Assembly: GCF_032854445.1 (NCBI RefSeq)
Contig: NC_088304.1
Span: 33,162,810 to 33,226,809, forward strand
Length of the DNA: 64,000 nucleotides
Direction: 5' to 3'
DNA from: Liolophura sinensis
Lineage: Eukaryota; Mollusca; Polyplacophora; Chitonida; Chitonidae
Shown here piece by piece: positions 11,411-23,600 of the stretch (position 1 is its first letter; every line of letters begins with the position of its first letter). The position numbers and the translations under genes are program-made. The notes under the pieces were generated by a model. That model was not told the origin of the DNA. It worked only from the letters and a program-made list of their open reading frames with translations, and did not search any database.

Positions 11411-12554
11411 CTTAAAGTCGTAAAATGAAAGCAAACCAAACTGAAAATGAAAAAAAGTCAGTTGAAACTGGTAATGTAAATGTTATCGAATTATTATTTT
11501 TGAGTTTTTCAAAAATATCACTACATTGATCACTGAAAAATGCATTCACTGTGCTAGACAATTACTTTGGCACTTACCAACATCTAATTGCAGGTACTTG
11601 AAATAAACGAAAATGCGAACCTATAACTTTTAGGTTGGACCTTGTGGGGAGGAAAATTCATAGCATTTCGTGCTCTTTTTCAGGGGTAAGTGATCGGCTT
11701 TGAACCTTTTCCAAAGGATTTACGGCTGAACCTTTTAACCCTGCTGTAAAAGAGAACTTTCGTTTGTTTCTTTATTTTTGATCTGAGTTCGAAGTATTTA
11801 ATAATACTTCACTTATACGACTGCGGTCCGGATTGTTAGTGGGCGACAAGCAAAGCGATCCCCAGATGAACTGCGCTCTTTTGTGAAACGTTTTGGAGAG
11901 ATCCATAGGTAAATCCGCATCCAAAGTTGCAGAAGCAGTATTCGAACACACGACATTCGGATCATTGTTAAAGCAACGTTTAGAGGACTGACTGAGTGGA
12001 GGACCCTGGAAACTATATGTTTACATATATAACCTGACCGCTAGGGTTATGCAGACATGAAGTGAGCTCTATTAATAGACTATATTAGATAAACAATGTG
12101 TATTTAAAACTATGTCTACATTAAGTTCATCAAATATTTATACTCCTCTGTTCACCCAACCATAACTTTTAACCTTCCGTTATACTAGAAGCAATGGGGC
12201 ATCGAAAAATTCGAATATGCTGTATACCAATATCGCATATTCATGAGAAAATTTTAATTCTTATAACGAGTTTCGTACCCAAGCTATAAGCGTACATGTA
12301 TATATGGAAGTGGAGACAATGCTAATTTCTATTATCACCATTGTGCTTCAGGAGTAGTGATGCGTACGATTTGCATACCGGGCCTATGCTGCATTAAATG
12401 AAATATGCAATTCGGAGTAAGCCATCATTACACGGCATATCAGTGGACACAATCAGCTGCAGTACATCAAGGGGCGTTTACTGACCTAGCTTTTAGCGTA
12501 TGGATTCGTGCGAATTCAGTCCAAAACCAGTTTCCGTATTCTTTACGGAATGTT
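11411..12554. other. Intergenic upstream of gene A
   Basis: Nothing coding or repetitive was recognised. It presumably carries the upstream control region of gene A. Confidence 0.4.
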
Positions 12555-12561
12555 TATATAA
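12555..12561 (+). promoter_or_regulatory. Possible TATA box of gene A
   Basis: TATATAA lies 120 nt before the start codon of gene A, which would place transcription start near 12585-12590 and leave a short 5' leader. An upstream non-coding exon is an alternative. Weak evidence: a single motif. Confidence 0.3.
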
Positions 12562-12680
12562 CACGTGAGGTTTTTATCGAACTAGTCAACAGAATTATGT
12601 TCCCTGGCTGTTGAGGCTATATGCTGATGAACTCAACTCGGGCTGTCGCCGATTGGGTTTGAGCCTGTCCTGGTGACACT

Positions 12681-12807
12681 ATGTTGCGGTCTCTGTGGAG
12701 GAGAAAGGTCCAGTTGTTGTACGTCCTGGTATTGCTTGCCGGCGTGAAACCAGATGTGTTGGGCCAACAGGGTCGAAATCCGGGCGGCAATCAACGTACG
12801 GGAACAG
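12681..12807 (+). CDS. Gene A exon 1 of 3: signal peptide
   Basis: Encodes 42 residues starting MLRSLWRRKVQLLYVLVLLAG: a basic n-region, a hydrophobic core at about residues 10-22, and likely cleavage near VLG|QQ (residue 28), so the product is secretory. The mature N-terminus is Gly/Asn/Gln/Arg-rich. The exon ends at a perfect donor (acag|gtgagt) in phase 1. The split codon G|AT joins in frame to the exon at 22324, across a 9.5-kb intron packed with repeats. The same layout (short signal exon, phase-1 intron) recurs in genes B, C and D. Confidence 0.75.
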
Positions 12808-13682
12808 GTGAGTTTAGGTTACAAATCAGAAAGGCAAATCTAATCGAACACTACAAGGTTGAGTTATATTTAAAAACAATGTTTATCTTACCTACTTCTT
12901 TCAGTACGAGATTAGACTAATGTGAAGCCAGATGATGGGCATTGCCAGAAAATCGTAAAAAAACTAAATTGTGTTAAACTAACACAATTAGGGTTGAAGA
13001 GTTCATACAAATTTATATCCCCACATCCAGTGGACAACAAAGGATATCGGATTGCTTGATGAAGAAAGTCTCTGACGTTTAAATGTATAGCAAAGCTTTC
13101 ATGCAAATTCTAAAGTTAGATGGCTTTTGTGCATGACAGTGGAATGAATCCCACCTCAGTTTCGTTTCTTGCAGTTTTTATTGTTTAAAACTCCTGCGCA
13201 AGCAAGTCCGCCATAATTTCCTTCTGTTCTTGCATTTTTCTTTTATATTTCTTTAACATATTCAGGTGTACATGTTTACACGTTGGAACATGCGAAACTT
13301 ATTATTTCGTTATTGGTTTTTTGGAGTTATCCTGAGAAAACGCTAATCTATCCAATACATATCAATGGCGGTTTTAGCCTGTTATACACCATACAGCCAG
13401 AATCAAGCATAATTCCATATATGAGAATAATGCATACTCATGTGTAAAAGACGGCACCTTTAAAGTTCTAAATTACAATTTTGCGAAGAGGAATGTATAC
13501 ATTCCTTCTGCCCAATAATGGGAAGCAACTTTTCGGCATGTAATTTTTATAATATACTCTGTATTCATACAGACACATGTTATGCTTATGAAACCTATGT
13601 GAGCATTTGACAAATGACGGTTTCTAACTTGTTTTGGGAATAGGTCCTTCATCATCACTTGATCATGGGGTTCCTTTCTTCC

Positions 13683-13990
13683 ACCATAAAGCTAGCCACC
13701 GTTCTTGACTGCGGCGTAAAACGCCAAACAAATAAAATTCATCACCTGGGCAAAAACAAACCATTTAGTCAACGCTGTTTTTACTGATATGATCCAGTCT
13801 CTTGTCAATTTTCTGCAGTTATGGTTTTGTTCTAACTGTCTACATCCGAACAAATGTAGACTTGTCAATTTTCTGCAGTTATGGTTTTGTTCTAACTGTC
13901 TACATCCGAACAAATGTAGACTTGTCAATTTTCTGCAGTTATGGTTTTGTTCTAACTGTCTACATCCGAACAAATGTAGAGTCGTGTTGC
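13683..13990. repeat. SINE tail scrap and three perfect 60-bp repeats within an R2 copy
   Basis: 13683-13738 is a diverged SINE-I tail (+). The 60-bp unit at 13801-13860 is repeated without a mismatch at 13861-13920 and 13921-13980. The unit (cttgtcaattttctgcagtt then atggttttgttctaactgtc) is the reverse strand of the middle of repeat R2. A single diverged version occurs at 15484-15545. The three copies are identical, so the triplication is very recent or maintained by conversion. Confidence 0.93.
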
Positions 13991-14393
13991 GGGTCCAGAC
14001 TACTAACCAACGGACAAACGCCAGTGACGTGACACTTTAGATAGTCCTTGGCATACAACATCGATCTGTCCTTGTTTACACCACCGCTTTACATCATCTT
14101 CTCACATTATAAGCTTGTCAACTCTGTGTGTAGGCCTTCATTTAAGTCAGCCATCTGGTTTTATGTCGTGTCTAAATAAAGGTTTTATGTTGTAACTCCA
14201 ACTCGACAGACGGTAATACTGCATTAACCTTTACAGATTTGGGAATAAAAAACACAGAAATTTACTCGTGCGGTTGGTTGAAAGTTGTTAGAACATGTAC
14301 ATGGTGACTGCAACTCTGGTGACAAAATTACGACACCGCATTACCATGGAGATAATCACTGACATGTAGGAGATAAAACACTAGAGCCTAAAG

Positions 14394-14830
14394 CAGAGAA
14401 CTGACGACAGGGCGGTAGTGTGCAAATACTCTCACGTAGCACCATGAGTTCAGCAGAACTGTAGTTCAAAAAATGCATTGATGGTAGTTGTAATCTATTA
14501 CAAGTCACTGCTCAATGGTTATTCAAAATACTGATTCTTGAGTACGGCGTAAAACACCAATCAAAAAAAATAAATAAATAAAAAATAAAAATACTGTATT
14601 ATCGCCATAAATAACATACTGCAACACTAATACAATGCAAGTGGACCAGGACGTCGGAAATGCTTAATCCACGAGCAAAATCCTGGTTTATACTGCAATA
14701 AAATACTGCACTGACGACAGCGTGATAGCTGGCAAATGAGCGCACGTAACCGGTGAAATACAGCCTCTTGTCAGTCTACCTCAGTTAGGGTTTTATTCTA
14801 ACTGTTCATGTTTATGCTGAAAAAGTAGCT
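14394..14830 (-). repeat. R2 fragments and a SINE-I tail
   Basis: R2 in reverse orientation at 14394-14500 (agcaccatgagttcagcaga end) and 14705-14830 (ctcttgtcagtctacctcag then ttagggttttattctaactg). Between them, at about 14535-14592, lies a plus-strand SINE-I tail (gattcttgagtacggcgtaa) with a long A-rich end and no body. Confidence 0.7.
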
Positions 14831-14886
14831 ACGTATAGAACCGACGTAGGCCTGTGCTTTATGTTAGACAAAACCTGGGGATAAAT

Positions 14887-15310
14887 GGTAGGGACAAACG
14901 CTGGGGACAAACGCTAGGGACAAATATTGGGAACAAATGCTAGAATTGGGGACAAATGCTGGAGCTGGGTACAAATGCTAGAATTGGGGACAAATGCTGG
15001 AGCTGGATACAAATGCTGGAGCTGGGTGCAAATGCTGGAGATGGGTACAAATGCTGGAGCTGGGTGCAAATGCTGGAGTTGGGCAAAATGCTGGAGCTGG
15101 GGACAAATGCTGGGACTGGGGACAAATGCTGGAGCTGGGCAAAATGCTGGAGCTGGTGACAAATGCTGGAGCTGGATACAAATGCTGGAGCTGGGTGCAA
15201 ATGCTGGAGCTGGGCAAAATGCTGGGACTGGGGACAAATGCTGGGACTGGGGGCAAATGCTGGAGCTGGGGACAAATGCTGGAGCAGGGGACAAATGCTA
15301 GGAACAAATA
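14887..15310. repeat. 19-bp minisatellite, about 22 copies
   Basis: The unit is ctggagctgggtacaaatg, with variants gggcaaaatg and gggactgggg; a few units are 18 bp. Most frames on both strands stay open because the unit lacks stop triplets. The resulting Cys-Trp-Ser-Trp-rich or Gln-His-rich peptides are not taken as real proteins. Confidence 0.95.
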
Positions 15311-15348
15311 CAAGTAGTACAAGTGGAATGTTTTTGACAACAGCGTAA

Positions 15349-16140
15349 AATTTATTTATTTATTTATTTGAGCAGTGTTTTACGCACTACTCGTAACAAA
15401 ACAAAACACTCCAGAATATTTCAATTTTCGACGGGGTCAGCATTGTGGTGGGAGGCAGGTTACTGGCAGACCTCCACATTTCAACATTTGTACGGATGTA
15501 GACATAACAAAACCCTAACTGCAGAAAATTGACAAGAGACCGGATTTCATTGCAATACATGTGACTTTTTGTCAGATATATCGTTGTCACTGCTCTGGTT
15601 TAACTTTCTATTATTCCGAAATATATAGTGTAGTGTGGTGCAGCCAAAGTTCCTGCGGAGTACATGATTGACCATTGACAAGTCACTGACGAGCTTGTCC
15701 ACGTGTGGCGCACGGATATTGATGGGTAAATCTGGACTAGTGGCGTCTGGTAATTTGCACGTGTTATCACTGCAATTTTTAACTTAATTCTGCGAAAGCC
15801 ATGGTGTAAGGGGAAGTGTACTTTGCTACTTTTTATACATATAGATGTACAGTTGGAATAAAACCCTAACTGAGGTAAACTGACAAGATGTACAGCACAG
15901 AGAGCAAATATCGAACATCGCCGACAGCTGGAAAATTGTCTCATGTAAACGGTGTAAACAACATCTTGTCAGTTGATGCCTGAGTGTGATGCTTTGACAG
16001 GGCTAACTTGTCCATGTAAGTGCTTAGATAGTAGCAACTTAGACCCCCCCCCCCCGCCTCCCCCTCTAGCACAATGGCTTAAAGCAGTATTAGGTGAAAG
16101 TGATATTAATTGAAATTTATTAGACGCCACTGGTCTAGAA
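15349..16140. repeat. R2 copies in both orientations and a SINE tail scrap
   Basis: 15349-15400 is a diverged SINE tail (-). R2 parts are at 15484-15545 (+), 15733-15887 (+, from ctagtggcgtctgg through aaccctaactgaggtaaact), 15888-15990 (-, from gtacagcacagagagcaa) and 16050-16140 (-, ending ttagacgccactggtctag). The opposed halves form an imperfect inverted arrangement centred near 15888. Confidence 0.7.
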
Positions 16141-17197
16141 TTACTCAAAATGCTCAGTTGTTATCAATCTTTACGTACAATAATCTTAAAGCAATGAAGA
16201 GACGGCATGTAAACCTGCACCATCCATCAACTTGTGCACCATATCTTTTAGTATGGACAGACTGCGGATAAACCCGGTTTTATTGTTCATAATCCTGGTA
16301 ACGCCTTTTCAATGTCTTGCAACGGAAATGGGGGTAGTCAACCTCACAATTAACAAAAGCTTTCTCATTAAATTAATTCTTTCTGAAAATTAATTTTCTG
16401 CAATTCATGTGATGTTAATATAGAAAGGCCTGCTATATTGCTTTCCTGTCTAGCCTGTTAGGTTCCCACGAAACAAAGCCTGGACGTATTTTCTCCATTC
16501 GCATTATTTTCTACATCGTTTATTTCTTCTCTGTGGTTATTATCATTTGTTTTATTTCGATTATTGGCTCTTCTTAAAAATGATAATGACCTAACTTTAT
16601 CCACATTTATCTCACTATTTATATATACTTAACCAAATCTAATTTCATTCATTCGTTTAGAATTGCATTCATACAATTATTTTAGTTCGGAAACTAGTTT
16701 GTCAAGAAAACTCATCCTTAACATAATTCCTTAATTCTTAGTTTCTTGCGCTGTACAACACTTCTATCGCAAGATTTTGAGGTTGCGGGATCTCAGAGTT
16801 TCTGTTTCGCGGTTTTGCCTCTCTCCGATAAACCCTGGCCATGTGCCTGTATTAAAATAACAGTTTGAGGTTGTGTACATTTAGCTATCATTTCGTGTAT
16901 AGCTGACATCACGAAAGGCTGTATATCTATCATCGAGTGAGGCTGCATAACTATCATCGCGTCAGGAGATATAGGTATATGTATGTGTGTGGCATATCAG
17001 CATCACCTCGTTGAGTGTGTGGGGGGGGGGGGGGGGTATCAGCGTCGGGGTTCTTATGTCATTATGTTTGGAATGTGATGATAACACAACATTCTTAGTA
17101 AATCCAACGAGTGACGTGTGATAAATTATATCTTACTTCACTTTTGCTTATTGCACGGCGCCATGGCAGGTTGCTATTTTTAAAGCATTTAAAACAG
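16141..17197. other. Gene A intron 1, unassigned stretch
   Basis: No exon was recognised. It contains a short degenerate direct repeat around 16900-16970 (ggctgtatatctatcatcg type) and a G-run at 17019-17036. Confidence 0.4.
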
Positions 17198-17405
17198 ATG
17201 TTTCACTTATGCGATGGCAGCCAGCATTAGGGTGGGAGGATACCAGGCAAAGCCCAGGGGAAACCCACAACCATCCGCAGGTTGCTGGAAGACATTCCCA
17301 CTTACGGCCGCAGAGGAACAGATACGATTGTTAACTCTTATATGGGGGCAAACATCACACTCTCGTTGCTGCTCTGGTTTTACTGTCTATGTTGCTGTGT
17401 TCTTT
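17198..17405. mobile_element. SINE-I body fragment (-) and R2 end
   Basis: 17198-17320 is the reverse-strand SINE body (tttcacttatgcgatggcag, then gaaacccacaaccatccgca). 17355-17405 carries the R2 end sequence gctgctctggttttactgtc. Confidence 0.7.
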
Positions 17406-17413
17406 AATGTATA

Positions 17414-18345
17414 AATGAATGCGACCAAACATGTACGAATTACACATGACGGCAATACAGCTCATAGGATTAAATTGTGACGGCGATAAAAATAACATAG
17501 GACTAAGGAGTGACGGCGATACAACTAATATAAGACTAAAGTGTGACGGCGATACAACTAATATAGGACTAAAGGGTGACGGCGATACAACTAATATAGG
17601 ACTAAAGTGTGAGGGCGATAAAACTAACAGGATTGATGTGTGAGGGCGATACAACTAACAGGACTAAAGTGTGACAGCGATACAACTAATATAGGACTAA
17701 AGTGTGACGATGATACAACTAATAGGACTAAATTGTGACGGCGATACAACTAATGCTACTCAAGTGTGACGGCGATACAACTAATGCGACCAAAGTGTGA
17801 CGGTGATACAAATGATACATGTACGACTTAGACATGACGGCAATACAACTCATAGGATTAATTGTGACTGCGATAAAACTAACATAGGACTAAAGTGTGA
17901 CGGCGATACAACTAATATAGGAATAAAGTGTGACGGCGATACTACTAAAGTGTGAGGGCGATGCAACTCACAGGACTAAAGTGTGATGGCGATGCAGATG
18001 ATTGGACTAAAGTATGACGGCGATACAACTAATATGGATAAAGAGTGGCGGCGTTACAGCTAATACGTAGTATGACGGCGATACAGCTAATAAGACTAAG
18101 ATATGAAGAAGATGCAACTAATACGACTTCAATGGGACGGCGATACAGCCAATACGTTAAAGTGTGACGGCGATACAGCTAGTACGATAAAGTGTGACGG
18201 CGATACAGCTAGTAGGACTAACTTGTGACGGACATGAAACTAATACGACTTAAGTGTGACGGCGATCCAACTAATACGACTAAAGTGTGACGAAGATGCA
18301 ATTAACTGGACTAAACTGTGACGGCGATACAACTAATACGACCGA
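17414..18345. repeat. 33-bp minisatellite, about 28 degenerate copies
   Basis: The unit is near gtgacggcgatacaactaat followed by ataggactaaa, with loss or gain of the atag segment giving shorter units. The second half is more diverged than the first. Confidence 0.92.
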
Positions 18346-19232
18346 AGCGATGATGTCATTATTTTGTTGTCTTCAATTGATATGGTACAAGTATCGAGTA
18401 TTACACTGACGCTCTTGTTTCGGAACAAAATGACTTACCCAACCGCCCGTTTTTATGTTAAAATGTATTCATTTTGATGTCACTTTTTTGCTTGTTCCTA
18501 CATGAAAACCTAGATGTCATACAGACGTTTGGTTGATTTTTAGTGTGTAATGACATCCAAATGACAACCGTCTATCACAGACAGAGGTGTTTGTGGATGT
18601 TTTTTTTCCTTGCAAAGCGACAAGTGGCCCAGTTACATTTTTACATAACTGTTCACTTCATATGAGCTGACACTTGATGAGACTCTTGTCATCCCCTTCC
18701 TCTGTTCATGAGCAACGCGAGATGTCATTGTTTATTTTTACCTCTCAACTGGAACGCTAACAATGAACAGCTTTATGAGTTTTTCACATTTTAGTCCCCT
18801 TTTTTCGGAGGAAGGATTATCAATCAAATTAAGCAAACAACTGATGCTTTATTGTTTTATTCGGGTTCTCAAAATGTATTATGTCATATTTTGACAGCGG
18901 AGAAACGACTTGCGAAGAAATTCTTTATTCAGTTATTCGTCTATTATTTATGGACGTTCAGCTTAGTTAAGCCATATACGGACCGCTCTTCATCTTCAGC
19001 GTCATATAGTCTGTTTGTACATATTAAAGAGCCCATGGATTTAATTAACTTTCACCGGCTATCATAAATAACAATATTATATAATATGATTTCAAAAGCC
19101 ATTGTATGCATGAAAATTTATTCGTAAATGATGGATAAAAGGGGAGGAAATTTATCCCGAACTTCGCCGCGGCGTGATAGAAAATTTATGAATGCTTTTA
19201 CAATGTAAGTCTGGTTAACATGTTTTAATGTT
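18346..19232. other. Gene A intron 1, unassigned stretch
   Basis: No supported gene or repeat. One 71-codon open frame has no features. Confidence 0.4.
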
Positions 19233-20025
19233 GAATAATTAAAAAACAATCGTACCGGTATTTACCGTCAACAATCATACCGGTATTTACCGTCAACAAT
19301 CGTACTGGTATTTACCATCAACAGTCGTACCGGTATTTACCGCCATCAATCGTACCGGTAATAACCGTAATCAGTCGTACCGGCATTTACCGTCAACAAG
19401 CTTACCGGTATTTACCATCAACAAGCTTACTGGTATTTACCATCATCAATCGCACAGGTATTTACCGTCATCAATCGTACCGGTATTTACCATAAACAAT
19501 CATACCGGTATTTACCGTTAACAATCGTACCGGTATCTACCGTCATCAATTGTACCGGTATTTACCATCATCAGTCGCACAGGTATTTACCGTCATCAAT
19601 CGTACCGGTATTTACCATCAACAATCATACCGGTATTTACCGTTAACAGTCGTACCGGTATTTACCGTCATCGATCGTAACGGTACTCCAAATCATCAAT
19701 CGTACCGGTATTTACCGCCATCGATGGTTCCGGTATTTACCGTTACCAATCGTACCGGTATTCACTTTCAACAATCGCACCGGTATTCACCATCATCAAT
19801 CGTACCGGCATTTACCAACAATGGTCGTACAGGTATTTACCGTTACCAATCGTACCGGTATTCACTCTCAACAATCGCACCGGTATTCACCATCATCAAT
19901 CGTACCGGTATTTACCGTCATCGATCGTTCCGGTATTCCCCATCATCAATCGTACCGGTATTTACCGTCAACGGTCGTACAGGTATTTACCGTCAGCAAC
20001 CGTACCGGTATTTACTGTCAACACC
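19233..20025. repeat. 25-bp minisatellite with palindromic units, about 31 copies
   Basis: The unit is taccggtatttaccgtcatc plus aatcg. Each good copy holds the palindrome taccggta and an overlapping imperfect palindrome ggtatttacc. Variant copies change taccgg to cacagg or caccgg. A 172-codon frame runs through it with a 25-residue period, but the other frames are also largely open. Confidence 0.95.
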
Positions 20026-20089
20026 TAACCGCCACACACATTTTCAAAGGCTTTTATTCTTTATTTAGGATCTAGAATACCACAACTGT

Positions 20090-20500
20090 TATTCATTTGA
20101 TATATTTATTTGATTGGTGCGAGGACTCGCCTATATCGCTACCATTAGCTAGAATTTACATGAACATTTTAAATGAAACCCTAACTGAGGTAAATTGACA
20201 AAGAGGCCGTATTTCACTGGTTAACATTTGCCAAGTATCACATTGTCGTTGTACATTGCACTTGCACCCAGTGTACCGATACTTATTGAGGCTATTATAC
20301 GAATAACACGGCACCGTATGTCATGTCATGTGGAGAAAGTTCATCATTCTTTCCGTTGCGTGGACAATTCACATTACCAGTATAATAGATCACAATATAG
20401 AGAGTAGACCCAGAGTAGCAGCTTGTAGTTCGGAAATGGTCAAACCTACGGAACAGGTGAAATACGGCCTGTTCTCAGTATTCTGAATGTTTACGTAAAG
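20090..20500. repeat. SINE tail scrap and two R2 copies
   Basis: 20096-20150 is a SINE tail (-). R2 is at 20165-20265 (+, aaccctaactgaggtaaatt then ggccgtatttcac) and at 20386-20500 (-). Confidence 0.65.
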
Positions 20501-21385
20501 CAGCAAATTTTTAAATAGAAACCAGATGTTGTAAATATCTGGCATCGAAATATGTCAGGTGTTGTACTCTCTGCTCCAGTGCTTAATTTCCCTTTCAAAA
20601 TAAACATCGGATAGTGTTGGGTGTATATCCCTTTCCAGATGCAGGATCCTTCATTCAGAAATCTATCCACCCTGACACACCGCCAGACCACATAGCAAAT
20701 TATCTCCCTTTGCCCCTTCATCCTGCTTATCTTCACACAATTGGAGTGACAAAATAATTAAAGACGTACATCATAATAATGACAAGACAACTGGTTAGAT
20801 ATCATATTTGTTGTATTTTCTCACGTTCTTAAGTAAGTGTAACAGATAAAATTATGCATAATCTAATAAATTATAAGATTTATTATGCAGCGACGTATCT
20901 TCTTATATACCCAGTCCGGTAAACAGATATAAGATCTAACTTGATGATAACTTACTGTTATATCATTTATTTGATATATTCTCTTCACACAGAGCTGACG
21001 GATGTAGAGACAATGTAAATATAACAGATAAGTATCTCATTTAATAAATTTGAATTTAACCCTGTTTTCACTGTACAACCTTTGACAATACCCTGTGCTA
21101 TTGATGTGCTAAAACCTAAAAAGAAAACATGAAGACACACACACAATTAATGTCTCAATCTATTGACGTGAGTCAAAAGCTCGTTTACTTGAATATTTAA
21201 ATAACTCGCTCTCTTGTTTATTGTTAGTTCACAAAAATACAGTTCTGTTATTTTAACCTTGAGTCCATTTCCCACATTTTATTTGTAATGAACGACTTCA
21301 CATACTAAAGGCCTTCGCAATCAGAGTGTTGGGTATCTTTATACGTCGCAGTATATCCTTTCACCTTGGGAAATTGGATAGTCGA
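20501..21385. other. Gene A intron 1, unassigned stretch
   Basis: AT-rich, no exon or repeat supported. Confidence 0.4.
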
Positions 21386-21600
21386 CTCATTCGTTTAAAG
21401 TGTTATTTCCGCTTCAGATCCATCATGTCGTAGGTTCAAATCCAGCTCTCGTTAGATGAATCAGGGGTTTTGTCAGGTATCTGACGAGGGTATAGGTTGT
21501 TTTCCCCAAGCACTCTGGTTTCCCACGACCAATAAGCCTTACTGTTGTCGTGTAAATGAAAATGTGGTGCGACAGGTGTTAAACAGCAGTGGGATAGGAA
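21386..21600 (+). mobile_element. tRNA-like SINE relic (SINE-III type), tentative
   Basis: A B-box-like gtaggttcaaatccagctc at about 21431 is followed by a body with tttgtcaggtatctgacgag and a ggtgttaaacagcag end, comparable in order to the element at 24.9-25.1 kb. Diverged. Confidence 0.45.
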
Positions 21601-21703
21601 AGTCTCCTTTCACCAGAAGTTCTCACGATTTATGCCAATATTTGTTCCATAAAAAGTCACACTTAGTAGGTGCCGTTGCAACACAGCATTTTGAGTCTGT
21701 CTC

Positions 21704-21935
21704 GATCAGTGGCGTTTAATAAATCGCGCTTAACATCATTGCAATTGTTTTTAACTAATTCTGCTTAAACCATGTTGCTAGGGGTATGTGAAAAGTTGCT
21801 GTTGTTTTATCACTTACATGAACAGTTAGGACTCCAACTGAGGTAAACTGACAAGCGGCCGGATTTCACCGGTTACGTGTGGCCATTTGCCAACTGTCAC
21901 ACTGTTGTCGGTTTTATTCTACATGTTGAGTTATT
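21704..21935 (+). repeat. Dispersed repeat R2, nearly complete
   Basis: Runs from cagtggcgtttaataaatc, through ctaattctgcttaaaccatg, aactgaggtaaactgacaag and tttcaccggttacgtgtg, to cacactgttgtcgg. It lacks the far end (ctggttttactctc...gtacgtcttta). Confidence 0.75.
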
Positions 21936-22323
21936 TCACACAGATAACATAAAACACATGTACTTTTTTGAGGAGTATAAAGTGTTGTAGTCAAGAAGGG
22001 TTTGTTTATTTTGTCTGTATTCTTTGGGAGTATGAATAACTGCAAAATTCAGTAATGTAACACACACTCACAGGAACGGCACTTTGAAGACACCAGACAC
22101 CAAGTTTTCCTTGAACGTTGAGCGCCAATAAAGTACTATAGAAGAGAATATCTATAGTGCAACTGAAATTAACGCTGATAATCATGTCCCGAGTTTCAGT
22201 CTGGCCTGAGTCAGTATTTCCTCTGGTATAGATTTAATTTGGTGTCGGAAATGGTATCTACATATGCTTTCCTGGAAGATGACATCAGTTTGAAATTAAC
22301 TTATGAATTTGCATTTTCCGTAG

Positions 22324-23206
22324 ATGTCGACGCCATTCTGAACAAAGTCATGATGGATTTTCTACAGAAGCTGAATCAACCTACGGCAACCAACCTTACA
22401 CCGACGACGTTTGGCCGACGTATACTTCCCCCAGCGCCTGCCAGCGGACAATTCCTGCAGGACAACAGTGCTATAAACAGTGGCACCCATCGACTGAGAT
22501 TGAGTCAGGGGCAGACTGCTTTTTATCAAAACGTAAGTTCAACAGCGCGGCAAGCTTTGTTAGTAGCCAGCAAGCAGCCGTTAACTACAACAACAGCTAC
22601 AACAACAACGCAAGCGCTTAATTCTACGTATTATTTACCTAGTGGCGATGCAAAAAGTTTAAAAGTTACACCAGATCGTTCTGATACAGGTGAAACATAC
22701 AGGAGTACGTTTAGCGGTATCGCGACATCCCACCCATTGAGCGAAAACAGAACAATGGGTCGCAATACCACTTCGGCCTCCACGGCAAAAGTAGCCACAA
22801 CATCGACAAATGTAGCAACAACATCCGCATTTGCAGCAACAGCAACAAGAGTCGCAACAACATCATGGAAGGAAGCAGTAGCAACCACAAGGGAAGCCTC
22901 ACTAAAAAAGTTGTCAAATTCAACGACAGATGACTGGTCAGTAAACACGATAACTGATGATACAACAACGGCTTCTTCAAAAACTGTGTCAACAGATTTT
23001 AGGAACGTTCCATCCAGGAACGGATTCACAGTTCCTCAGAAGACAGTTTCTGTCTCTCCTAAACCGACCCGTCTTCCAGTATTGACTTTATCTCATAGTA
23101 CAACCCATACAACGGCAACAACGACAACAACTTTGCCCAGAACTGTTAGTCAGCCCGACCCAGTCGTGTCAAAAGGAGCATCAGAGCCAAAGAATGGGTC
23201 TTGGAG
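22324..23206 (+). CDS. Gene A exon 2 of 3: Thr/Ser-rich mucin-like region
   Basis: Acceptor tttgcattttccgtag; enters in phase 1, completing an Asp codon. Residues 43-61 (DVDAILNKVMMDFLQKLNQ) form a clear amphipathic helix. A basic pair in the context FGRRILPP at about 72-79 could be a convertase site. The rest, to residue 337, is rich in Thr, Ser and Ala with runs of Thr (TTTTATTTT) and several N-x-S/T sites, the profile of a heavily O-glycosylated mucin-like stalk. The exon ends ttggag|gtaaga in phase 2. If unspliced, the next codon is TAA inside the donor, so intron retention would give a protein ending at GSWR. No known family was recognised. An in-frame upstream extension to 22239 is rejected because the acceptor and frame fit so well. 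Confidence 0.78.
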
Positions 23207-23324
23207 GTAAGATAGTGATATGGAACAGAAAACTAAGAACAGTCTCATTTGGAGCGATCTGCTCAGATCATGCACTTGAACCACTGGAAGATATACTATG
23301 GTTGTGGGAGTCTTATTGGTATAG

Positions 23325-23501
23325 GGGAGCGATTTGTGGCCAAGTGGTAAAGATGTTCAACTTTCAGTAGTGAGGACAGGTGTGGGTTTAATTCCGACCT
23401 TGTTCAAGGAAATTGTGGATATTCTCGTAATCACTGTTTGCGAGGTATGGAGTGGTCGACCGTGCTCGCGTGACCGTTGGCGCAGTTTGACATAAATTAC
23501 C

Positions 23502-23597
<96 letters not shown>

Positions 23598-23600
23598 TGT
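23325..23600. repeat. tRNA-like relic and (AT)n microsatellite
   Basis: 23329-23405 has an A-box-like ggccaagtggtaaa and a B-box-like gggtttaattccgac, the head of a tRNA-derived SINE. 23507-23594 is an uninterrupted AT dinucleotide run of about 44 units in intron 2 of gene A. Confidence 0.7.

Noticed and set aside
14914-15348. Several long frames rich in Cys-Trp or Gln-His on both strands
   Set aside because: They are translations of a 19-bp minisatellite that has no stop triplets; no start, signal or splice context favours one.
19550-20075. 172-codon frame with 25-residue repeats (RTGIYR type)
   Set aside because: Follows the 25-bp array only; nothing outside the array is coding-like, and it sits in an intron of gene A.
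22239-22323. Upstream ATG extending gene A exon 2 as a single-exon gene
   Set aside because: The extra 28 codons give no signal peptide, while the acceptor at 22323 and the phase-1 join to a real signal exon fit exactly.
22631-23029. Antisense frames over gene A exon 2
   Set aside because: Shadows of the Thr-rich coding sequence on the other strand.
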